64,000 bases of DNA. Source: Variovorax paradoxus (GTDB lineage Bacteria > Pseudomonadota > Gammaproteobacteria > Burkholderiales > Burkholderiaceae_C). A model generated the notes under the pieces. It worked only from the letters and a program-made list of their open reading frames with translations. It was not told the DNA's origin and did no database searches. A program made the translations under genes and the position numbers. Below are positions 21,227-28,899 of this stretch, in pieces; position 1 is the stretch's first letter; the number at the start of each line of letters is the position of its first letter. The stretch spans positions 5,668,501-5,732,500 of the forward strand of contig NZ_CP123990.1 of NCBI RefSeq assembly GCF_029919115.1, given 5' to 3'.

Positions 21227-22279
21227 ATGCCCCACCTCCTCTCTTTCCGAACACGCGCCGCTCGTCTGCTGTGTCTTGTCGGCGCATTCGCCTGCGCCGG
21301 CATTGCCTGCGCGCAATCGTCCGGCGCGAGCCGCCCCGATCCCGGCCCCGCCAGCGCCAGGAGCGAGCCGCCGGCGGATCTGAACTGGCCGACGCGCCCG
21401 CTGCGGCTGGTCGTCGGCTTCGGCGGCGGCTCCTCGCCGGATTTCGTGGCACGCGTGCTGGCTGCTCCCATGGCGAAGGCGCTCGGCCAGCCGGTGATCG
21501 TCGAGAACCATCCCGGCGCGAGCGGCAACATCGCCGCGGACATCGTTGCGAAGTCCACCGACCGCCATACGGTCGGCATCCTGATCAACGGCAACATGAC
21601 GATCGCCAAGATACTGAATCCGGCGACTTCCTACGATCCGCAGAAGGACTTGATGCCGCTGAGCATCATCTGCACGGCACCCCTGGTGCTTGCCACGACG
21701 CCGCAGGTCTCGAAGGCGACGCCTCGCGGCTTTCTCGAAGCCGCGCGCGTCGCTGGGGGCAACTGGAGCTATGGCACGCCCGGCATCGGCACGATCGGCC
21801 ATCTCGGCATGGAGCTTCTCAAGGCCCGCACCGGCATCGGCGCCGTGCATGTGCCGTACCAGGGCAATCCGCAGGTCGTCACCGGTCTGATCAGCGCGCA
21901 ACTGCAGTTGGCGCTCCTTCCGCCGGGCCTCGCACAGGAGCAGGTCAGGGCCGGAAAGCTGCGCGCGATCGGCATCACGTCGGCACGGCGATCCGAGCTG
22001 GTGCCGGACTACCCGACCCTGTTGGAAGCGGGGCTCAAGGATTTCGAACTCGAGATCTGGACCGCCGCGGCCGCGCCTGCGAGCCTGCCGCCCCCCGTCG
22101 CGCAGCGCCTGAGCCAGGTTCTTGCGGAAGTGATCCGCCTGCCGGAGGTGCGGCAGAAACTCTTCCAGCATGGCTACGAGGCGGCCGACATTTCGGGCGA
22201 CGCGCTGCTGCGCCGGGTGAAGGCGGACACGGCCGCGCTCAGCGGAATCATCGCGAGCCAGGGCATCAAGCTTGAGTAA
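21227..22279 (+). CDS. Bug-family tripartite tricarboxylate transporter receptor
   Basis: 350 residues. A signal peptide (about 1-29, LLCLVGAFACAGIACAQS) directs it to the periplasm. The TctC/Bug signature elements are present: WPTRPLRLVVGFGGGSSPDFVAR, then VIVENHPGASGNIAADIVAK, TIGHLGMELLKARTG and VPYQGNPQVVTGLI. These bind a carboxylate or aromatic acid; the ligand cannot be read from sequence. No TctA/TctB membrane genes are nearby, as is common for Bug proteins. It starts a tight operon with a chorismate mutase and a prephenate-dehydratase-like gene, hinting at a shikimate-derived or aromatic ligand. Confidence 0.9.
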   Translation: MPHLLSFRTRAARLLCLVGAFACAGIACAQSSGASRPDPGPASARSEPPADLNWPTRPLRLVVGFGGGSSPDFVARVLAAPMAKALGQPVIVENHPGASGNIAADIVAKSTDRHTVGILINGNMTIAKILNPATSYDPQKDLMPLSIICTAPLVLATTPQVSKATPRGFLEAARVAGGNWSYGTPGIGTIGHLGMELLKARTGIGAVHVPYQGNPQVVTGLISAQLQLALLPPGLAQEQVRAGKLRAIGITSARRSELVPDYPTLLEAGLKDFELEIWTAAAAPASLPPPVAQRLSQVLAEVIRLPEVRQKLFQHGYEAADISGDALLRRVKADTAALSGIIASQGIKLE

Positions 22280-22289
22280 GGAGACTCCC

Positions 22290-22676
22290 ATGAATTCAGG
22301 ACAACAACGCCCCAAGGGCGGCGAGGCACCCGCTGCTGCCGAGCGCACTGCTGGCTCGGCATCCGCCGACGGCGCCGAGGAGGCCCAGCGAATCCTGGCA
22401 TTGCTGCGCGGCGAGCTCGACGACCTGGACAGAACCCTGCTCGAGACCTTGAGGCGCCGGCTGGACTGCTGCTGCCGGATCGGTCTGCACAAACGGGAGC
22501 ATGCGATTCCGATGATGCAACCCCATCGCATCGGGGTCGTGCAGGCGCGCGCGGCGGCCTTTGCTGCCGCGCACGGCATGAACCCGGATTTCCTGCGTTC
22601 ACTGTATGAACTGATCATCACGGAGACCTGCCGGCTGGAGGATGAGATCATCGGCGTGCCCTCGTCGCCCGCGTGA
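22290..22676 (+). CDS. AroQ-type chorismate mutase family protein
   Basis: 128 residues with an all-alpha chorismate mutase II fold. A 30-residue Gly/Ala-rich lead is followed by RGELDDLDRTLLETLRRRLDCC (catalytic Arg in helix 1), IGLHKREHAIPMMQPHRIGVV (catalytic Lys and the P-M-M-Q box), then FLRSLYELIITETCRLED. The P-M-M-x-x-x-R pattern and CRLED end resemble PapB-type 4-amino-4-deoxychorismate mutases as well as standard AroQ, so the substrate could be chorismate or aminodeoxychorismate. Its start has a TAAGGAG site and lies 10 bp after the receptor gene. Confidence 0.85.
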   Translation: MNSGQQRPKGGEAPAAAERTAGSASADGAEEAQRILALLRGELDDLDRTLLETLRRRLDCCCRIGLHKREHAIPMMQPHRIGVVQARAAAFAAAHGMNPDFLRSLYELIITETCRLEDEIIGVPSSPA

Positions 22677-23425
22677 CGACGCAGGGGTGCGTACGCGGGC
22701 GAGCGCTTGCACGAAGCCCAGCCGGTGCACTTGCGTGCGGGGACATCGCGAGAGCGGCGCTCGATGCGCTGTCACGGGTCATGCTCCATTTCCAGGGCGA
22801 ACACATGCTGATCTTTTCCACTTTGGGCCATGAGGGCAGCAACCATCACTTCGTGCTCCAGCAGTACCTTGCCGCCCATGGCATCGCACAGGCCTCGCGC
22901 GTCGTGCTGTTCGGCGACTTCCACAGCGGCGCGCGTGCGCTGATCGCCGGCGAGGCGGACTACCTGCTCCAGTGCGCCGTGCATCCGACCGCGGCCGAGA
23001 TCACGGGCACCTATCGCAGTGCCATGGTGGTCGTCGACGCCTTCATTTCGCCGAGTCAGCCGATGGCGCTCGTGCAATCCACGGCGAGCGGGGACGGCGC
23101 CGGCAAGGTGGGCGTGCAGCCGGCCACGCAGAGCTATGCCGATCTTTCCGCCTGGCCGATCATCGTCCACGAGCCCACGGTGCTTGCGGTCCAGGAAGGC
23201 CTGGTGCAAGGACGCTACAGCGCGGGCATCGTCTTCTCGTCCTTCGCGATGGCGCACCCGGGACGCTTCGAAGTGATCGAGCCCATCGGCACCGTCTGCG
23301 ATGCATGGATCGTCTACGGACGCCAGGCCGTCGATCAGGGCGCGGCCGTGGTCTGGAAGGACAGTCCGCTCGCGCGGCAGTTCCATGCACGGATCGAGCG
23401 GTGCCTGGCGCCCGGCGGCAGCTGA
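22673..23425 (+). CDS. Prephenate-dehydratase-like (type 2 periplasmic-binding fold) protein
   Basis: 250 residues from a GTG whose codon overlaps the chorismate mutase stop (GTGA). Homology-like sequence begins at LIFSTLGHEGSNHHFVLQQYL, which resembles the TLGPEGTxS opening of prephenate dehydratases; an ATG at 22804 would start just before it. Later segments (YLLQCAVHPTAAEITGTYR, AMVVVDAFISPSQPMALV, AGIVFSSFAMAH) resemble the PBP2-like catalytic fold, but I cannot point to the usual catalytic T-R-F motif. There is no ACT regulatory domain. The operon context makes an enzyme acting on a (amino)prephenate-like compound plausible; this is an inference. Confidence 0.6.
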   Translation: MTTQGCVRGRALARSPAGALACGDIARAALDALSRVMLHFQGEHMLIFSTLGHEGSNHHFVLQQYLAAHGIAQASRVVLFGDFHSGARALIAGEADYLLQCAVHPTAAEITGTYRSAMVVVDAFISPSQPMALVQSTASGDGAGKVGVQPATQSYADLSAWPIIVHEPTVLAVQEGLVQGRYSAGIVFSSFAMAHPGRFEVIEPIGTVCDAWIVYGRQAVDQGAAVVWKDSPLARQFHARIERCLAPGGS

Positions 23426-23645
23426 CACTGCCGTCGCCCGTCGTGGTGCGAGCGGCTCGAGCCGGCCTGAAGGGGGCGGCGCCGTGATTGCTCGCTCGAA
23501 CATCGCCGGAGCCGAAACGGAGCGCGCCGTCGCGCTCGCCGCAGCTGGGTCAGTCGGGAAGAGCCGCCAGCGGACTGCTCTGGCCGGCCTTCATGCCGGT
23601 GATAGACCCACCGCTGCGCTTCTATACTGAGGCGCAGGAGGGAAC

Positions 23646-24047
23646 ATGCTGTCATTCATCCGCCGCGTCTTCGAGAGGCGGCCCGACAGTGCGCGGGTCG
23701 CGTCCATCGTTCTTCGGGCGCTGCAGAAGCATTCGCCCGGCGAGCCGTTTTCTCTCGATGCCGAGCAGTGCCTGATCCGGCGTGCCGACGGCGGCGTCAT
23801 CTACCTCGACAGCCTGTACCGGGACTACTGCCAGGCGGAACCTTCCGAGCGAAAAGTCCAGATCGAGCGCTTCGTCCTCGGCATGCTCAGCGCGGACAGG
23901 CCGGAGGGATTCGACGCGGCCCGCGCCAGGCTGCTGCCGGTCCTGCGGCACCTGCTGTGCCGCCTGGGTCGAGATCAGAGCGAGGGGGGTGGGCGGCGTT
24001 TGGTGCGCGAGGCTGAAGGCGCCGGCGGGTGGTCCTTCAGTGCTTGA
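23646..24047 (+). pseudogene. DUF1444-like protein, 3'-truncated
   Basis: 133 codons after a good AGGAGG site. The first 105 residues look like a normal conserved small protein: SFIRRVFERRPDSARVASIVLRALQK, then FSLDAEQCLIRRADGGVIYLDSLYRDYC and FVLGMLS, reminiscent of DUF1444 proteins, which are normally much longer. From about 23960 the sequence turns into low-complexity GGG/EAEGAG and runs 11 bp into the 3' end of the convergent parE gene. The gene was probably cut when the toxin-antitoxin DNA arrived. It may still be expressed as a fragment. Confidence 0.55.
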
Positions 24048-24330
24048 ATCCGGACTCGCGCTGGGCTCGCAGTGCCAGGATGAAGACGGTTTCGATCCCG
24101 GCCAGGTAGCGGTACAGCGCCACATAGCCGCGGTTGTCCTTGCCGATGATCAGCTCACGCTTTCCGCCTGCGACGGGGCGGCCGATCAACGGGCTGCGCG
24201 AAAGGATCTGAATGGCATCGAGGATCTCCCCGACTCGGTTCGCCACGTCGGCGACCTGGTGCTGTTTCAGATGGTCGATGACACGGTCGATGTCGTCCAG
24301 GACTTCCGGCGCTAGCTCGATGCGGACCAT
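24037..24330 (-). CDS. ParE/RelE-family toxin
   Basis: 97 residues of the type II toxin fold: an N-terminal strand and helix (MVRIELAPEVLDDIDRVIDHLKQH) followed by SPLIGRPVAGGKRELIIG and the C-terminal GYVALYRYLAGIETVFILALRAQRE, the classic ParE/RelE beta-sheet with its basic tail. ParE members poison DNA gyrase, RelE members cleave mRNA on the ribosome; the long N-terminal helix favours ParE. It follows its antitoxin by 7 bp. Confidence 0.88.
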   Translation of the reverse strand: MVRIELAPEVLDDIDRVIDHLKQHQVADVANRVGEILDAIQILSRSPLIGRPVAGGKRELIIGKDNRGYVALYRYLAGIETVFILALRAQRESGFKH

Positions 24331-24337
24331 GGTCCGG

Positions 24338-24622
24338 TCAGGGCGCCGGCCTGCGCGCCACAGGCCGACGAGGTTTCTGGCCGGCCGCGCGTGCCTTCAA
24401 GTAAGCCGCAGCGTCCTCCCAGGCGACCGATTCGCCGGTGCGCTGCAGCGCCGCCCACCGCTTGTCTGCGATCCGATGCAGCTCCTCGTCCAATTCGCTG
24501 CGCTCGACCATGTCGGACAGCGCGTCCAGAATGAACGCGTGCGACGACCTGCCCGACCTCGCAGCCGCAGCCGCGATGCGGGCCTTGAGCTCATCTTCAA
24601 GACGGATGGTCGTTGTCGGCAT
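24338..24622 (-). CDS. Ribbon-helix-helix antitoxin
   Basis: 94 residues. The N-terminal MPTTTIRLEDELKARIAAAA and RSSHAFILDALSDMVER make a ribbon-helix-helix DNA-binding domain. The C-terminal tail (WEDAAAYLKARAAGQKPRRP) is the toxin-binding part. Start at 24622; in-frame upstream codons to 24679 are not homologous. Antitoxin-first gene order, and RHH autoregulation is expected: two adjacent GTAGCACACT repeats lie just upstream, at about 24660 and 24671, and are candidate operators. Confidence 0.88.
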   Translation of the reverse strand: MPTTTIRLEDELKARIAAAAARSGRSSHAFILDALSDMVERSELDEELHRIADKRWAALQRTGESVAWEDAAAYLKARAAGQKPRRPVARRPAP

Positions 24623-25012
24623 GTCGATGGACCTCATGACCTTGATGGGGGATACAACTGTAGCACACTTGTAGCACACTGGGTCTGCAGCTCTCTTGTC
24701 GGTCCGGCCTTGGCAGGCTGGATGGTGCCTGGATACGCCGCCTCACCTCCAGGCAAATGACTGCGGCAGCGCACGTAGGCGCATCGATCTGCGCGAGGAT
24801 GCTCAACGTCGCGGTGCGCCTGGCAGGCAGCAGGACATTCGCTACTGCCGAGAGGCGGCTTCCGCGTGATCGAGGGAGTCCACAACGCCGAACGGCTGCG
24901 TCCGCGCGCGGCCACCGTCCGCCCGGCGAATTCGAGTTCCGACTCGCTCAGCCGGCGGTTTTGTTCTGGCGACTCCGCTGGCCCCGTCGAAGAGGTTCAT
25001 TCCGATTTCGGG
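24623..25012. other. Promoter region of the ParE module and intergenic DNA
   Basis: 390 bp. It starts with the tandem GTAGCACACT repeats (about 24660-24680), probably the RHH operator. The remainder up to the abiEii stop codon has only unsupported short frames. Confidence 0.4.
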
Positions 25013-25873
25013 TCAGGCGTCCGTGGAGTGCGACACCAGAAGTTTCTCGAACTCGCCGCGCAACCGCGCCACGACTTCGGCGAGGTCCAGCGCATCGAGA
25101 CGGTTCTTTTTCAGGAAGGCGGTCCATTGACTTTGCTTTGCAGCATCCTGCACGAATGCATCGCTCAACCCAGAAGGGATGGTGGCGGGGAACGCGAGTT
25201 TCCTTCGTTCAAATGTGGCCTTGACGGCGCGGCGCAGTTCTGCGGTTTCCAGGGCATGGTCGGCCAGCAGAACCCAGAGATCGAAGTAGTCCTTCAGGCG
25301 GGTATTCGCCATGCCCAGAAGGCACACTGCGTGCAACTTCTCGGCGATCACGGTGTATTTCGGATAGCAGCGCAGTTGCGGGGCGGGCAGGTCTGCGAGC
25401 AGCACCGGGTAGCTCACCGATTCGGGCGCTGGGGTGACCGCATCGCCAAAACCGATGTCGACTTGCAGCGCGATGCGTGCGCCATCCAACTTCGCCTGCA
25501 GTTCGACCCGGACGCCGCCATAGCCTGCCTCTTTGCGGATCACCGAACCCTTGACAGATGCAGGGTCGAAAGCGACGCCATCCTCCACCTCGATCTGGCA
25601 GACCTCGCGGAACGCTGCCACCGCGGTGACGGTATCGTCCGGGCCGAAGCCCAACAGGTCCGCATCCCGCGTCGGCCGATGGGGGTGGTCATACCACAGC
25701 GAAAACAGCAGCGCGCCCTTGAGCAGGTAGTTGGTGGCATGCGGTGAGATCGACAGCCGATACAGCAACCGCTCCAATCCATAGTAGGTCAGGATGAGGT
25801 TGAAATCCTGCTTTGTGGCATCGGCATGCTGTTTCAAGCGGGCTCTTACCGAGGCCGCGAGATTGCCGCTCAT
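25013..25873 (-). CDS. abiEii: AbiEii nucleotidyltransferase toxin
   Basis: 286 residues. The nucleotidyltransferase core is at about residues 45-75: YLLKGALLFSLWYDHPHRPTRDADLLGFG, with the G-x-x-x-x and DxD-type TRDADL motif. The conserved YPKYTVIAEKLHAVCLLGMANTRLKDYFDLW segment is diagnostic of the AbiEii/DUF1814 family. These type IV toxins modify tRNA acceptor ends and stall growth, giving phage abortive infection or plasmid stabilisation. It overlaps the antitoxin gene by 4 bp (ATGA). Confidence 0.92.
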   Translation of the reverse strand: MSGNLAASVRARLKQHADATKQDFNLILTYYGLERLLYRLSISPHATNYLLKGALLFSLWYDHPHRPTRDADLLGFGPDDTVTAVAAFREVCQIEVEDGVAFDPASVKGSVIRKEAGYGGVRVELQAKLDGARIALQVDIGFGDAVTPAPESVSYPVLLADLPAPQLRCYPKYTVIAEKLHAVCLLGMANTRLKDYFDLWVLLADHALETAELRRAVKATFERRKLAFPATIPSGLSDAFVQDAAKQSQWTAFLKKNRLDALDLAEVVARLRGEFEKLLVSHSTDA

Positions 25874-26481
25874 GCTGTGACGCTTTCCAGATAGGGCCGC
25901 ATGACATTCGCGACGCGATCCACGGTGGCGTAGTGCCAGAGCGCATCGATCGTCAGCTTGCGTTGAGACCAACCATCGCGCAGCGCTTCGAGAGCCACGT
26001 CCAGACCGATCTTGTTGCGATACTTGAAGCAGTCGGCCACCGTCTTGGCCGCATTGAAAACCGGGACCTTCACGCCATCGATCTCCATCGGTTCGATGCC
26101 TTCGGTCAGAGCCGTCCCCGACATGCGCACGACGCGCAGGGCAGGGCGGTCGAGCCGGGGTCTAGGCGAGTGACGAGGAATCGCGATCCAGACTTCGAAC
26201 GGCGCCTGCGTGCCGATGCCATGGACGCGCAGCGCCGATAGCAGGCATACCACGCCCCGCGGCACGCGCAAGGCTACTTCGGCCAGAGACCGGTGCTCAC
26301 TCAGCGCGCGGTCCGGCAAGGTGTAGACGCCGCGGGCGACGCGATCAAGCTTGCCGGCGGAAACCAGTCGGCTGAGCACTACCGTGGGCAGGCCCTGCTC
26401 GGCCAGTTCGCGCGCGCGCAGCAGTGGTCGGCGCTCCGCGAGTGCGAGCACGGCTTGTTCGAGCGCGGAATCTGAGCCCAT
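25870..26481 (-). CDS. abiEi: AbiEi antitoxin/transcriptional repressor
   Basis: 203 residues. The N-terminal winged HTH (LLRARELAEQGLPTVVLSRLVSAGKLDRVARGVYTLPD) is typical of AbiEi. The C-terminal part (GIGTQAPFEVWIAIPR, then GVKVPVFNAAKTVADCFKYRNKIGLDVALEALRD) matches the AbiEi_1 antitoxin domain. It neutralises AbiEii and represses the operon. Start MGSDSALEQ at 26481. Confidence 0.9.
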   Translation of the reverse strand: MGSDSALEQAVLALAERRPLLRARELAEQGLPTVVLSRLVSAGKLDRVARGVYTLPDRALSEHRSLAEVALRVPRGVVCLLSALRVHGIGTQAPFEVWIAIPRHSPRPRLDRPALRVVRMSGTALTEGIEPMEIDGVKVPVFNAAKTVADCFKYRNKIGLDVALEALRDGWSQRKLTIDALWHYATVDRVANVMRPYLESVTA

Positions 26482-26601
26482 CACCAATTATGTTGCGATT
26501 ACTAGTCTTTTGTCAATAAACGACTAAAAAACGCACACGATCTGGCCAACGCCAAACTGCCCCGGCGTAGCAGCGCGCAGTGATCGCTTCTCCTCGGCTG
26601 C

Positions 26602-26825
26602 GTGGGCAGGTTGTTGATTGCCAAGTCCATCCGCGAGATTGCAAGGCGTACAGGCCTGTCTCGCAGCACCGTGAAGAAGTACCTGCGAGCCGGCGACCAA
26701 GCGCTGCGCAAGCCAAGCGGGCGAGCTCAAGCGAGCTCGATACCCATGCCGATAAGCTCGCGACCCGACTCGCGATCGAGGCCACCAGATCGCGGAAGCA
26801 GCGGCGCAATCTGCGGCAGATCCAT
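26602..26825 (+). pseudogene. IS21-family istA remnant (copy 2), frameshifted
   Basis: The first frame reads MGRLLIAKSIREIARRTGLS..VKKYLRAG, the IstA helix-turn-helix, then homology jumps to the neighbouring frame (DKLATRLAIEATRSRKQRRNLRQIH). A frameshift therefore lies near 26690-26740. Nothing of the DDE domain or istB is left. It shares order and wording with the remnant at 12.84 kb. Confidence 0.75.
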
Positions 26826-27000
26826 ACGCCCCCCTCCCAGGAGAAACTCGAAAAGGTCGGTATCACGCCAGACCGCATCGTGGAAGTGGTTGATTTCCAG
26901 AAGCAAATCACCGAAGCGGCTGCCGAGCTTCGTGCGATGCTCCAGTGACGAATGAACTCCGGGGCCGGTCAAGGGCGGGCGTCTGTCCAGGTCTTCAACA

Positions 27001-27276
27001 TCGCCACAAGCGGCTCGACTGTGCGCGTCAGTCAAGGATCGAGGCGTCAGTCAGGAACAGGTTGATCGCATGGAGCGGGAGATGTCTGGTCTGCAGGACC
27101 AGTACAGGATGATCGAGCGGGGTTTTGGCGAGGACATGCTCAACCTTGTGCTGGCCAGAGGCTACGTCGCCAAGCTGGTCGACAACAAAGCGGTGTTCCG
27201 GTACCTGGAGCGCAACCATGGGGAGGTGCTCGAGCAACTGATGGGTTTGGTGCGCGCAACCTCGACAGATGCTTGA
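27001..27276 (+). pseudogene. C-terminal fragment of a RepB/ParB-like partition protein
   Basis: From 27001 the frame reads VSQEQVDRMEREMSGLQDQYRMIE and then RGFGEDMLNLVLARGYVAKLV..AVFRYLERNHGEVLEQL. This is the conserved end of the 'plasmid partitioning protein RepB C-terminal' family (L-N-L-V-x-A-R-G-Y). The N-terminal ParB-like part is missing, replaced by unrelated DNA behind the istA remnant. It could be translated from the ATG at 27070 as a 68-residue peptide, but looks like a relic of a second partition gene. Confidence 0.65.
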
Positions 27277-27402
27277 AGTCATCGGTGAGTAAATCGGGCC
27301 ACCCAAGGGTGGAGCTGAGGTTCTCGTGCATAACGGCGCAGGGGACTAGCCCAGCCCGGGAAAAGTTGCGATCCCGTATTTGTGCACCTGCATACCCCTC
27401 AT

Positions 27403-27753
27403 TTAGGCGTTGCCATCGCTCACGTCGAAGTTCAATCCACAGGCTCTTAAGGCGGCTTGCAGCGATGCGCTTTCCTCGGGAGAAAATCCATCGAAGTAAA
27501 TCTGCAGCGTCTTGCCGCAGCTAAGAAACAGATCTTTCCCCGGAGCCGCCCAAAGCTGGACACCGTGTCCAACCGCCGCTGTCAGAAAAACGAAGGCCTC
27601 CTCAGGAGAGATGAGGCCGATCTCCTCGCCTAGATTGCTCCAGCCCGTGATCTCGGCGCTGCGGGGATGCTCGAACCTCCACCCCAATGCTTGCAGAGCG
27701 TCGAGCAGCTGAACACAACTCGCCGGAGAGAGGCGGGCAATCTCTTTCGTCAT
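27403..27753 (-). CDS. Hypothetical protein
   Basis: 116 residues from ATG 27753, no recognised family. Features: an amphipathic N-terminal helix (KEIARLSPASCVQLLDALQALGW), EITGWSNLGEEIGLISPEEAFVF in the middle, and a C-terminal DGFSPEESASLQAALRACGL helix. No membrane segment or signal peptide. It lies alone between IS remnants and plasmid genes; the codon character is GC-rich and coding-like. Small immunity-like or orphan plasmid gene; function unknown. Confidence 0.5.
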   Translation of the reverse strand: MTKEIARLSPASCVQLLDALQALGWRFEHPRSAEITGWSNLGEEIGLISPEEAFVFLTAAVGHGVQLWAAPGKDLFLSCGKTLQIYFDGFSPEESASLQAALRACGLNFDVSDGNA

Positions 27754-27777
27754 GACCAAATCGTAGCTGCTGCCATC

Positions 27778-28185
27778 TCACACAACACGAACTGCGAAAT
27801 ATGCTTCGTCGGTATCCCCCAGATCGCGGAAGCCCGCCGTCCGCGCCGCGTCGAAGGCCTTGATCCAGCGCTTGGCCAGCATCACCTCGTCTTTGGTGAG
27901 CTCGCTTTCGCCCGACTCGCTCGCGTTCTGGAAGGCGCGCAGCGCCGGCACCACGTCATGGCCCAGTTGCCGGTCGAGCTCGCGCCGGAAGCGCTGCTCC
28001 GCCACCTTCACCGCATCGGCCACCGGATGCGGATAGTCCGCGAGCCGCACCAGGTAGGCCACGCGCGGTTCCGGTTCCACCTCTTCGAATCGGAACGGCA
28101 CATCGTCATCGCGGTCCTCCTGCGGCGCGACGGCGACCGGTGCCGCGGCTACCGGCTGCGGAAAGAACAGTTCAGCTTGGTCCAT
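27778..28185 (-). CDS. Hypothetical plasmid protein
   Basis: 135 residues. Start chosen at ATG 28185, with AAGGAG six bases upstream; ATG 28191 is also in frame. An acidic middle (EDRDDDVPFRFEEVEPEP) is followed by a helical region rich in charged residues (ADAVKVAEQRFRRELDRQLGHDVVPALRAFQNASES). No domain recognised, no signal peptide. It is followed upstream by a frameshifted gene with which it may once have formed an operon. Confidence 0.55.
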   Translation of the reverse strand: MDQAELFFPQPVAAAPVAVAPQEDRDDDVPFRFEEVEPEPRVAYLVRLADYPHPVADAVKVAEQRFRRELDRQLGHDVVPALRAFQNASESGESELTKDEVMLAKRWIKAFDAARTAGFRDLGDTDEAYFAVRVV

Positions 28186-28216
28186 GGTCATCTCCTTGAG
28201 CAAGTTCTGCAATGCG

Positions 28217-28661
28217 CTACGCACTTCCGCCGAGGCGGGAAACGCCGCGGCGCGATGGCCAGCGTTGCAGCGCCTTGGCGATCATTTCGCCGTGGCGCTG
28301 CGCCTCCAGGCGGGCCGCCTTCGCATCGGGCGGGGCAGGCCGCGGCACCGGCCGGCAGAACCAGCGTTGCGGGTAGGTATCCGCCTTGATGTTCTTGAGC
28401 GCCCGTCCGCGCGGATTGATCTCGGTGCCTTCGATGAAGAAACCGCCCCGCACCTCGAGCATGGACGCTCGGTTGAGCAGCGGGATCACGTAGCTCTCCT
28501 GGTCGTCGGCCAGCAGCATCGATCATCAGGCTGCGGCCCGGGCGCGGGTCATGGATGCGGGGCACGTAGAGCAGCTCTCCGATGCGGCGCGTGTGCTTCA
28601 CCGCCGCCTTGGTGGACAGCGCCTGGCCCTCGAACCGGTATCTAAACACTTCGCAGTACAC
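28217..28661 (-). pseudogene. Frameshifted hypothetical plasmid gene
   Basis: Two frames join into one sensible protein. The upstream frame gives YCEVFRYRFEGQALSTKAAV and RIGELLYVPRIHDPRPGRSL; the downstream frame continues with MLLADDQESYVIPLLNRASM and VRGGFFIEGTEINPRGRALK. The break at about 28519 is a short duplication (GATG-ATCG-ATG read on the minus strand), adding 4 or 7 bases. No family assigned. A GTG at about 28661 or an ATG at 28691 could be the start; the latter would place the LexA box inside the gene. Confidence 0.5.
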
Positions 28662-28677
28662 CTGTATGAATATACAG
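28662..28677. promoter_or_regulatory. LexA (SOS) box
   Basis: CTGTATGAATATACAG matches the CTGT-N8-ACAG core of the gamma/betaproteobacterial LexA site, with an AT-rich spacer. It lies 13 bp before the ATG of the plus-strand gene at 28690 and at the 5' end of the divergent broken gene. Confidence 0.75.
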
Positions 28678-28689
28678 TAGTATTGGCGC

Positions 28690-28899
28690 ATGGAAAACGT
28701 GCCCGCGACCCTTTGGATTGCCGCCTGCGCGCACCGGCTGCAGCAGCAGTGGCATACCGTCGATCCGCTCGAGCTGGAGGATGTCGCACGCGATCTATGG
28801 CGTGACGACAGGCTGCGAGCGATGCCACCGGATCAGGCGGCCGCGGAGTGGTTGCGCCCAATCAGGCGGCCCAATCTTTTCGGCGAGCCGGCTCGCTGA
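28690..28899 (+). CDS. Small protein under a LexA box
   Basis: 69 residues: ENVPATLWIAACAHRLQQQWHTVDPLELEDVARDLWRDD and a C-terminal AAAEWLRPIRRPNLF. It is helical and soluble with two Trp-rich patches; no named domain. The coding reading is supported by its position directly downstream of a LexA box, which should make it DNA-damage inducible. No clear Shine-Dalgarno. Confidence 0.5.
   Translation: MENVPATLWIAACAHRLQQQWHTVDPLELEDVARDLWRDDRLRAMPPDQAAAEWLRPIRRPNLFGEPAR

Noticed and set aside
24757..25747. Plus-strand frames of 155 and 293 codons over the AbiEii gene
   Set aside because: Antisense to a clear nucleotidyltransferase toxin; no domain content.
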